Assembly: GCA_964392245.1 (NCBI GenBank)
Contig: CAYMOX010000087.1
Coordinates: 1-11,998, forward strand
DNA length: 11,998 bases
Direction: 5' to 3'
From: JAAUUJ01 sp964392245
GTDB taxonomy: Bacteria > Cyanobacteriota > Cyanobacteriia > Thermostichales > Thermostichaceae
A model generated the notes under the pieces. That model did not search any database. It had not been told where the DNA came from and worked only from the letters and a program-made list of their open reading frames with translations. Positions within the stretch are counted from its first letter, which is position 1. Every line of letters starts with the position of its first letter. The translations under genes and the position numbers were made by a program. This document shows, piece after piece, positions 1 to 6,018 of the stretch.

Positions 1-55
1 TAATACGCCCAATACTTCTGTACGTAATAATACACTTTTAGGTGAGCTTACCCTG
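1..55. mobile_element. Probable end of an insertion sequence (ISAs1-like terminus) running off the window
   Basis: The glucosidase gene that starts at 290 matches its family up to about position 56 and then changes abruptly into unrelated AT-rich sequence. Read on the minus strand, the new sequence starts with CAGGGTAAGCTCACC (55 down to 41). It contains the near-palindrome GGTGAGCTTACC at 41-52, and it supplies the in-frame stop at 48-50. From memory, terminal repeats beginning CAGGG are typical of the ISAs1 family, so this may be one end of such an element. No transposase is visible in 55 bases and the other end and any target duplication are outside the window. A plain deletion or rearrangement is the alternative. 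Confidence 0.42.
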
Positions 56-290
56 CCACAGCCAAACATACCTGCTGTTTTTCATCACTGATCCCCAGCA
101 GACCATCCTCCCCCCAGCGGTACGCCCGCGAACGCGACTGATCATGGGAAAAATAATCCCAGGCCTCACCACTGGCACTGTAATCTTCCCGCACGGTACC
201 CCACTGCCGTTCACTCAGATACGGTCCCCACTTTTTCCAGGGACTGCTGCCGGTTTTGGTTTCCTGAAGTCGTTGATGCTCAGTGGTCAT
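48..290 (-). pseudogene. GH63-like glucosidase, N-terminal fragment truncated by a probable IS
   Basis: This is the first 78 codons of a large cytoplasmic glucosidase of the GH63/MGH1-like type, whose full-length members are, from memory, around 850-900 residues. The residues KKWGPYLSERQWGTVREDYS (19-38), AWDYFSHDQSRSRAYRWGEDG (43 onward) and GISDEKQQVCLA are the standard opening of this family. The start is secure: AGGAGG (296-301 on the minus strand) lies five bases upstream of the ATG at 290. After about codon 78 similarity stops and the frame closes at 48-50 with two foreign codons. The gene is last in the six-gene cluster, 67 bp after the VOC gene. Enzymes of this type trim glucose or mannosylglycerate-like sugars, but the catalytic part is missing here, so the product cannot be active. 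Confidence 0.8.
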
Positions 291-357
291 GATGTCCTCC
301 TAGGTGCAATCAAGAGAAAGCTGGAAAAATTAATGAAAGTAGAGATTCAAATCTGAT

Positions 358-1449
358 CTATGGGTTGTCTTCAATAACTCGAATCGCATGTCCATCGGGA
401 TCGCGAACCAGAAAACCGCTTTCAAATCCCAGGGTTGAATCCGGTAGCTGGACCCACCCCGAGGAAATGAAGGGAACCCCAGCTTGCTGCAACCGATTTG
501 CTGCCGCTGCCACATCGTCCACCCCCATCGTGATCTCCCAGTGCCAGAGATCATTCGCCTGAGAATCGGGGGGATAGGGACGTCCGGTTAGGGGGGAAAG
601 ATAGTCCAGAAACTCAACCCCAACACCTTTCCCTGCGGTTAAACCCGTGATCTGCAGTCGCGCCCCAAAAACCTGATTGAGGTGTTCCTGTTCTGTACCA
701 AAATTAAAGCTTTCCCCTGCCACCCTCAGGCCTAGCAGATCACGGTAGAAGCTAAGACTTCTCTCGGTATCAGTCACAGCAATGGCGGTGTGATCAATGC
801 CCAGGAAGAGATCATCCGTTGCCTCCTGCCAGCGGGGATTGCCCTTGTCTTGCGGAAAGAAAATGATCTCCAGGTTGTGACCATCCGGATCCTGGAAGTA
901 AAAGGCCTCGATCCCTGCGGCAGCGGGAATGGTTTCTGGTAATCGCTGCGGGGCAGTTGACACATGCTGAATATCAAAATCGCGCAGATGCTGATAGGCT
1001 GCATCCATATCCCTGACCACAATGGCAATGTGTTGAAACCAGTGATCATTGCTGCGAGAGTCGATTGGAATCGGACGGCCTCGAGGAGTCAGGTACTGGA
1101 TCAGTTCAATAACCTCCTCACCCAGCTGCATCTGCACTACCCGTAGGCGTGCCCCAAACACCCCCTGCAACAACTCAATTTCCCGCCCCATCACCTCCAC
1201 ATCCGAGATCTTTTCAAAGGTTAGGACCTCTGTGTAAAACTGAATGGCTTCACCCATATCCGATACAGTCATACCGATCAGGGGTACATCCCGAACTTGA
1301 ATAGAAGTGGACTGGGGGGAGGCCACCTGGGCAGAGACTGGATTCGAGAAGAGGGATCCTCTCCCACCCGCAACCAGAAGAGCTGCTGGTAGACCCGAAT
1401 AGAATCCTGCCGACAGGAGAAATAAAGTCAGCCATGTTCTCAGTTTCAT
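358..1449 (-). CDS. Exported protein with two VOC (glyoxalase/dioxygenase-fold) domains
   Basis: This 363-residue protein starts with a Sec signal peptide: MKLR, a hydrophobic core at about 5-27, and a likely cleavage after NPVSA (residue 40). Two VOC domains follow at about 53-200 and 214-361. Aligning them on FYTEVL/FYRDLL and on DPDGH shows the four usual metal-ligand columns. Domain 1 has Leu57, Glu115, His140 and Glu194. Domain 2 has His220, Glu279, Trp304 and Arg357. Together they keep enough ligands for one complete site and one broken one. The ATG at 1449 is preferred over an in-frame GTG at 1476 because it begins the signal peptide directly. The gene is fifth in the cluster, 43 bp after its neighbour. 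VOC enzymes include lyases, isomerases and ring-cleaving dioxygenases, and the substrate here is unknown. Confidence 0.88.
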   Translation of the reverse strand: MKLRTWLTLFLLSAGFYSGLPAALLVAGGRGSLFSNPVSAQVASPQSTSIQVRDVPLIGMTVSDMGEAIQFYTEVLTFEKISDVEVMGREIELLQGVFGARLRVVQMQLGEEVIELIQYLTPRGRPIPIDSRSNDHWFQHIAIVVRDMDAAYQHLRDFDIQHVSTAPQRLPETIPAAAGIEAFYFQDPDGHNLEIIFFPQDKGNPRWQEATDDLFLGIDHTAIAVTDTERSLSFYRDLLGLRVAGESFNFGTEQEHLNQVFGARLQITGLTAGKGVGVEFLDYLSPLTGRPYPPDSQANDLWHWEITMGVDDVAAAANRLQQAGVPFISSGWVQLPDSTLGFESGFLVRDPDGHAIRVIEDNP

Positions 1450-1492
1450 TCCTGACCTGCTTGAAATACGGTGCACTCAATGGATTGATCCG

Positions 1493-2311
1493 TTATGCAA
1501 GGACGCGATGGCAGGCGTTCACAGCCTCCTCCAAGAAGGTTTTCAAGGCAATCTGATCGGTTTCTAAACTCAGATCTCCAATCTCGGATCCGGTCAACAC
1601 GGCTGCTACCCATCCTGCGGTATGCCAGTGACCCGAAGATAATGTCGGTAACTGATCAGTCGCTGGATAAGGCCAGGGGGACACATACCAGTAGGGCTGA
1701 TCATAGCTGCCATCACCCGGAGACAACCCCACCCCAATGGTTTGCGCATCTTCACCCCTGCCGGAGAGGGTGATCAGGGTGGCCATATCAAAGTGATGTG
1801 GCCAGATGGAGATCGGGGAAGCGCCCGTCTGGGTTTGCACAATAGCCTGCAGTAGGGGTTGGGTGTGGGCATAATATGCTGCCAGGGTACGGCGAGCCTC
1901 TTCATCCTCAACGACAAAGACATCCCCATGGGCGAGGGGATGATCTGGGAAGTCCTCGGGATAGTCCAGAAACTTGATATCTTCAGTAGGGACACCCAGT
2001 TTGGCCAGTTCCGTTGTGTGCCACTCGAGAGCGGCGGCCATGGTCATGCCATTCAGCGGCAGTGTTGCTAGCGGTTGCAGTTGCTGATTCAAAATCAAAC
2101 TGGTGAGAGTGACCGGCTCCAGGGCCAGGTAAAAGGGTGGATCCCCCGCCAGCATCTGCCCCATAAATCCTGAGATTTGCGGGTTCCAGTGGATCGTCAC
2201 CTGACGGCCATCCGGCTGGGGAGTGGCCAGAGCCATCTGCGTTGCTGCCATAAATTGAATGGCGTAGTGCAGTTGCACACGACCCTGACTAAGTGGGGTT
2301 GCCTCGTTCAT
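1493..2311 (-). CDS. Conserved hypothetical protein (272 aa), possibly DUF5996-like
   Basis: I do not recognise a characterised function. The protein has no signal peptide or membrane segment, so it is probably cytoplasmic. Its most family-like blocks are WPHHFD (170-175), followed by GVGLSPGDGSY (193-203) and PYWYVSPWP (206-214). The WPHHFD...SPGD...PYWYV arrangement recalls the DUF5996 family, but that is memory and was not searched. The many Trp, His, Tyr and Asp residues clustered in these blocks suggest a ligand or active site. The start is supported by GGAG six to seven bases upstream of the ATG. It begins only 8 bp after the GMC oxidoreductase stop, so the two are almost certainly co-transcribed, and an accessory role in the same pathway is an inference from that spacing. 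Confidence 0.82.
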   Translation of the reverse strand: MNEATPLSQGRVQLHYAIQFMAATQMALATPQPDGRQVTIHWNPQISGFMGQMLAGDPPFYLALEPVTLTSLILNQQLQPLATLPLNGMTMAAALEWHTTELAKLGVPTEDIKFLDYPEDFPDHPLAHGDVFVVEDEEARRTLAAYYAHTQPLLQAIVQTQTGASPISIWPHHFDMATLITLSGRGEDAQTIGVGLSPGDGSYDQPYWYVSPWPYPATDQLPTLSSGHWHTAGWVAAVLTGSEIGDLSLETDQIALKTFLEEAVNACHRVLA

Positions 2312-2319
2312 GTATTCTC

Positions 2320-3882
2320 CTATAGCAGGTGTTGGATCAGGTGATCGCCTACACGCAGGGCGTTGGCAATGATGGTCAGGGTGGGATTGACAGCTCCGCT
2401 GGAGCAGAAGAAACTGCCATCCACCACGTACAGGTTATCGATGTCATGGGTGCGGCAATTCAGATCCAGTACCGAGGTGGCGGGATCTTCACCAAACTTA
2501 CAGGTGCCCACCTGGTGCCCCACCCCATCCAGAGGCAGCTTGCCGGTGAAATAGGTTTTGGCTCCACCTTTGACGAAGTAGGTGTTGTGGCTGTGCACCT
2601 GCTCGGCACACTCCATCGACTTCAAAATCTCGATCCAGCGCTGTTCCAGGCGGGCGTAGGGTTCGGCATTGTTCTCCCGATAATCAAGAATGATCTTGTC
2701 CCCATCCACGCGGATCTGATTCGTGGGATCGGGTAGGTCTTCCACCGTCAGCCACCAGTCAATGGAATACGTGGCCACCTCTTCAGGCGTGAGGGGAGCA
2801 TAGGCAGCGGCATTGCCCTCCAGCATGTCTTTATTCACTTTGCCCAGGGTCTGGATCTGGCCCAGGGGATAGTCGTAGCCTGGTTCACCCCAGTAGAAAT
2901 CATTGATGGAAAGAGTTTTTTGAAACTTGGTGGGATTCGGTTCTCGACTGACACCGATCACGGAACCGAGTACATGTTTCATAAAATTGCGGCCCACCAG
3001 ACCAGAGCTGTTTGCCAGTCCCTGGGGGTGCTGATCATTGCTTGAACGTAACAACAGTGCCGCTGAATTGACAGCTCCACAGGCGATCACCACGATGTTT
3101 CCAGAATACTGCTGGCGAGTTCCATTCACTTCCGCCTCCACCGAGGTAATCTCCCGCCCTGAAGCACTGGTATGAAGTTTTACAACCCTGGCTTCTGTAA
3201 TCAGAGTAACGTGATCCTGGTTCATCACCGGACGAATGGCGGTAACTTCGGCATCAGACTTGGCCTGCACCAGACAGGGGAACCCATCACAGGTATTGCA
3301 GCGAATACATTCACTCAGATAGCGTTGCGCTTCATTCAAGTGAATGCCCACGGGAGTGGAGTAAGGATGCAGCCCTTTATTTTTGAGGGTGTCTGCGATC
3401 TCCTGCATACGGGGTTCATGGCTGACCGGAGGGTAAACATAATCCTGACTACGGGGGGGCTCCGTGGGATCCTCTCCCTGCTTGCCATGCACCTGATAAA
3501 GCTGCTCCGCTTGAGTGTAGTAGGGTTCAAAATCTTTGTATTTCAGGGGCCAGGCCGGGGAGATCCCGTCTTTATGGGTGTACTCTTCAAAATCTCGTTC
3601 CCGCAGTCGAAACAGGGCTGCACCGTAAACTTTCGTATTCCCCCCGACGAAGTAGCTCATGCCGGGGTGAAGTTCCTGCCCTTCACGGTCATACCAGATC
3701 TCTTCGTTGTGGTAGCGGTTGGTATTGAAGACGGTTTTGGTATCCCAGTTTTCTTTTTCTCGCGGCAGAAAAGGTCCCCGCTCCAGCACCAGAATGCGCT
3801 TGCCTGTGGTAGCCAGTTTGTAGGCCAGAGTTCCGCCTCCAGCACCAGTGCCGATCAGAATCACGTCGTAATGGGTTGCCAT
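2320..3882 (-). CDS. GMC family FAD-dependent oxidoreductase
   Basis: This is a 520-residue flavoenzyme of the glucose-methanol-choline family, which oxidises alcohol groups of sugars or polyols. The FAD-binding Rossmann motif is at the extreme N-terminus (DVILIGTGAGGGTLAYKLA, 6-24, then the acidic strand end LVLERG). A second FAD contact is FVGGNTKVYGAA (about 78-89). The active-site pair is His456 in GHQVGTCKFG and Asn499 in GAVNPTLTI. A CxxCxxCxxxxC cluster (Cys192, 195, 198, 203) is a feature of the gluconate-dehydrogenase-like GMC subgroup. The ATG at 3882 is chosen because GAGGA lies just upstream and the FAD motif follows at once. A longer GTG start at 3990 would overlap the aquaporin gene and add low-complexity sequence. 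No Tat signal is seen, so it is probably cytoplasmic. The electron acceptor is unknown. Confidence 0.92.
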   Translation of the reverse strand: MATHYDVILIGTGAGGGTLAYKLATTGKRILVLERGPFLPREKENWDTKTVFNTNRYHNEEIWYDREGQELHPGMSYFVGGNTKVYGAALFRLRERDFEEYTHKDGISPAWPLKYKDFEPYYTQAEQLYQVHGKQGEDPTEPPRSQDYVYPPVSHEPRMQEIADTLKNKGLHPYSTPVGIHLNEAQRYLSECIRCNTCDGFPCLVQAKSDAEVTAIRPVMNQDHVTLITEARVVKLHTSASGREITSVEAEVNGTRQQYSGNIVVIACGAVNSAALLLRSSNDQHPQGLANSSGLVGRNFMKHVLGSVIGVSREPNPTKFQKTLSINDFYWGEPGYDYPLGQIQTLGKVNKDMLEGNAAAYAPLTPEEVATYSIDWWLTVEDLPDPTNQIRVDGDKIILDYRENNAEPYARLEQRWIEILKSMECAEQVHSHNTYFVKGGAKTYFTGKLPLDGVGHQVGTCKFGEDPATSVLDLNCRTHDIDNLYVVDGSFFCSSGAVNPTLTIIANALRVGDHLIQHLL

Positions 3883-3901
3883 AGATCCTCGTATCAGGTG
3901 A

Positions 3902-4723
3902 TCAATCGTTTCGGTCCAAAGTTGAGTCATCCCTACAGCAACAGGTGCTGCAGATGCAGGGGGTCTCGGTATTGGGGCAGAGTTTGCCACAGAGCTTTTT
4001 CGGATCCCGCCGTGTTCGCCTGAGATAGATGTCTACAGCCAGGATCATGGCCAGCGGAGGAGCGATGAAATAGATCCAGAAGGCTGTCCAGACGTTGGCA
4101 GGCAGGGCGGAGGCAAAGGTGCGAGCGGGATTAATACTCATGCCAGAGATCCGGGCAGCAACCGTGATGAAGGTGGCCACCAGCAGTCCAGCAAAGATCC
4201 CGGTGTAATGGTGCAGACGGCTGTGGTTGGAGACAATGAGTACCGTCATCATCAACGTAAAGGCCAGCAGGATCTCGGTGATCAATGCCGCGATCTGTCC
4301 TCCCAACCCTGGTAGCCCAGGAATCGTGATGATGTAAGCAATCGGAGGATTGGTAAAAGGATCCCGCAGCAGCAGGGCTGCCAGAATGATCCCAACAACA
4401 CCCCCCAGGAACTGGAACAGGATGTAGAAAAGGGCATCCCAGGGGTGCAGTTTGCCCAAGCGAAAAAAGGCCAGAGTCACGGCAGGGTTGAAATGAGCCC
4501 CCGATCGCTTGCCCAGAGGCGAGTAAATGATCGTGATCGCTGAGATACCCATTGCCAGACCCATGCACACATCCCGAACCGTGGCATTGGGGATCCATGC
4601 AGGTACAGGGGAGGAAGGGGCGTACAGTAACGTGGCAAAGGTGCTGGCCAGGATCATAAACAGACCCAGTTCAGCCGCTTCCATCACATACTCAGGCCAG
4701 TGGGATCGGAGAGCAGACAGCAT
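3902..4723 (-). CDS. MIP family channel (aquaporin/aquaglyceroporin-like) with Cys-rich C-terminal tail
   Basis: This 273-residue inner-membrane channel of the major intrinsic protein family has six hydrophobic segments and both pore signatures, HFNPAVT (NPA at 79-81) and SINPAR (NPA at 198-200, Arg201). Aligning by eye to E. coli AqpZ through these motifs puts Gly59, Ile186, Met195 and Arg201 at the selectivity filter, unlike the Phe/His/Thr/Arg of water-specific channels. This suggests transport of a larger or less polar solute such as glycerol or another small polyol. The C-terminus is a cytoplasmic tail with eight cysteines between about 245 and 263 (LCGKLC, then PCICSTCCC). The start has GGAGGA six bases upstream. 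It lies 54 bp after the SDR gene and 19 bp before the GMC oxidoreductase, which fits solute entry coupled to oxidation. Confidence 0.92.
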   Translation of the reverse strand: MLSALRSHWPEYVMEAAELGLFMILASTFATLLYAPSSPVPAWIPNATVRDVCMGLAMGISAITIIYSPLGKRSGAHFNPAVTLAFFRLGKLHPWDALFYILFQFLGGVVGIILAALLLRDPFTNPPIAYIITIPGLPGLGGQIAALITEILLAFTLMMTVLIVSNHSRLHHYTGIFAGLLVATFITVAARISGMSINPARTFASALPANVWTAFWIYFIAPPLAMILAVDIYLRRTRRDPKKLCGKLCPNTETPCICSTCCCRDDSTLDRND

Positions 4724-4777
4724 CAGAATTCCTCCAGGGGAAGAGGGATGCGGTAACGGTGATCAAAGGGAAAGGCT

Positions 4778-5581
4778 CTACTGTTCCTGGTAATTCCAGG
4801 TAAGTCCCCCATCCACAAAAAAGGTGCTACCCGTGATGTAGCTGGCCTCATCCGATGCTAAAAATGCCACCAGTCCGGCCACATCCTCTGGCTTTCCCAG
4901 TCGTCCAAGTGGAATATTTTTCAGGAGGGCATTCAGCTTTTCAGGATCATTGAGCAGCTTGGTGTTGATTGGGGTTTCAATGGCCCCAGGCGCAACGTTG
5001 TTCACCGTGATCCCGTAAGGAGCTAGCTCAATCGCCAGATTACGCGCCATCATTTTTAATCCCCCTTTACTGGCACAGTAGGCGGTGAAGTTGGGAAACG
5101 GCAATTCTTCGTGAACCGAACTGATATTGATAATGTTGCCTGGACGCTTGGTTTCGATCAGGTGCTTGACAACAGCTTGGGTTGTAAAAAACACTCCCTT
5201 GAGGTTGACGCTGAGAACAGCATCATAGTCCTTCTCACTCACCTCCCAGAAGGGGGCATGTTTCTCAATGCCAGCATTATTCACCAGAATATCGATCTTG
5301 CCAAAACGCTCAATACTTTCAGACACCAGCTGCTGAATATCCTCCAAGACACTTACATCGGCCTGCACCGAGAACGCGCGTTCTTCTTCACAAAAGCCTT
5401 CCGCCGCATGGCACTCCCCACCCGCATTTTGCACCTGCTTCACGGTCTCAACAGCGCCCTCTGGATTAGATCGATAGTTGATCACCACCTGGGCTCCGGC
5501 CTGGGCTAGACGAATCGCAATCGCCTGACCAATTCCCTGACTGCTGCCCGTGACCAGAGCAACTTTTCCATCCAGTCGCAT
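4778..5581 (-). CDS. SDR family NAD(P)-dependent dehydrogenase, glucose 1-dehydrogenase type
   Basis: This is a 267-residue classical short-chain dehydrogenase. It shows the cofactor loop TGSSQGIG (11-18), Arg37 in NYRSNP that can contact an NADP phosphate, Asp75, NNAG (101-104), and the catalytic residues Asn126, Ser155, Tyr168 and Lys172 (ISSVHE...YCASK). The ISSVHE block and the C-terminal GGLTWNYQEQ are characteristic of glucose 1-dehydrogenases, which oxidise beta-glucose to gluconolactone. The annotation is used loosely in cyanobacteria, so the true substrate may differ. A segment at about 55-70 (ECHAAEGFCEEERAF) appears to be an extra loop with two cysteines compared with the usual short link to the VQADVS strand. 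The start has GGAGG a few bases upstream. It is the first gene of the cluster, and a weak promoter lies upstream. Confidence 0.9.
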   Translation of the reverse strand: MRLDGKVALVTGSSQGIGQAIAIRLAQAGAQVVINYRSNPEGAVETVKQVQNAGGECHAAEGFCEEERAFSVQADVSVLEDIQQLVSESIERFGKIDILVNNAGIEKHAPFWEVSEKDYDAVLSVNLKGVFFTTQAVVKHLIETKRPGNIINISSVHEELPFPNFTAYCASKGGLKMMARNLAIELAPYGITVNNVAPGAIETPINTKLLNDPEKLNALLKNIPLGRLGKPEDVAGLVAFLASDEASYITGSTFFVDGGLTWNYQEQ

Positions 5582-5626
5582 CCCCTTCCTCCCTCGCTTG
5601 CAAGTGTGACAGCCCTTATGTCCACC

Positions 5627-5655
5627 AGAATAGGGGAAGTTACGAAGGATGTCTG
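5627..5655 (-). promoter_or_regulatory. Weak candidate sigma70-type promoter for the SDR-led operon
   Basis: On the minus strand, CAGACA (5650-5655, four of six to TTGACA) and TATTCT (5627-5632, four of six to TATAAT) are separated by exactly 17 bases. They lie about 45 bp upstream of the SDR start codon. The position is right for the first gene of the operon, but the match is modest and could be chance. Confidence 0.28.
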
Positions 5656-5681
5656 TATGGAAAAATCAGGTTGCTGGATCA

Positions 5682-5920
5682 ATGGGCATGTCATTGGTTA
5701 ACTTGGCAGGGCCAGAGGAAGAAAGACAGCGGGTGATCAAAACATTAAGCTGAGGTGCTACCCCATCGATATTCAGGATGAAACCGCCTATAAACCCGAT
5801 CTGATCCGGAGGGCTAAACAAAGTTTCTCCCGTCATCAGGTGCCTTATCCTGCCTTTTCTCCTTATGACATGCATGATCCTGAAGTGGAAGGATCTGAGA
5901 TCGAAAAAATGCCCCTTTGA
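5682..5920 (+). pseudogene. Possible broken small gene, unrecognised
   Basis: This lies in the 437-bp gap between the SDR gene and the acidic-repeat gene. One plus-strand frame opens at ATG 5682 and encodes MGMSLVNLAGPEEERQRVIK before stopping at 5751-5753. A different frame, open from 5702 to the TGA at 5918-5920, reads like ordinary protein from about 5759 (YPIDIQDETAYKPDLIRRAK, then a Pro/Tyr-rich stretch ending EIEKMPL). That second frame has no plausible upstream start codon. One or two indels near 5745-5758 would join the pieces into a product of about 78 residues, so this may be a decayed gene. I do not recognise the family. A chance open frame is quite possible. Confidence 0.3.
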
Positions 5921-5927
5921 TTTGAGC

Positions 5928-5989
5928 AAAAGGGATTCCAACAAAATTCCCTCAACCGCAACCCCGTTTCGAGGGGACACAACTGAGGG
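5928..5989 (-). terminator. Probable terminator (two hairpins) after the acidic-repeat gene
   Basis: Thirty bases past the stop of the acidic-repeat gene, the minus strand carries a nested hairpin. The outer arms are CCCTCA/TGAGGG (5984-5989 with 5949-5954), there are symmetrical 7-nt internal gaps, and the inner arms are CCCC/GGGG (5973-5976 with 5962-5965). It is followed directly by a second hairpin, GGGAATT/GAATCCC with one mismatch and one T-G pair, and a TTTTG tail. This fits intrinsic termination of the gene at 6019-6675, although the U-tract is short. Confidence 0.42.
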
Positions 5990-6018
5990 ATCTGGGATGA
6001 TACTAGAGATTTGGAGCC

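Noticed and set aside
3883..3990. Longer GMC oxidoreductase starting at GTG 3990
   Set aside because: The extension overlaps the end of the aquaporin gene, adds Pro/Ala-rich sequence before the FAD motif, and lacks a ribosome site, while the ATG at 3882 has one.
3172..4023. Plus-strand open frame of 283 codons opposite the GMC oxidoreductase and the aquaporin tail
   Set aside because: It lies antisense to two genes with clear family motifs, has no ribosome site or recognisable domain, and its composition is that of a reverse-frame shadow.
5666..5980. Minus-strand frame of 104 codons between the acidic-repeat gene and the SDR operon
   Set aside because: It has no recognisable motif or ribosome site, runs through the probable terminator hairpins, and opposes the more protein-like plus-strand fragments.
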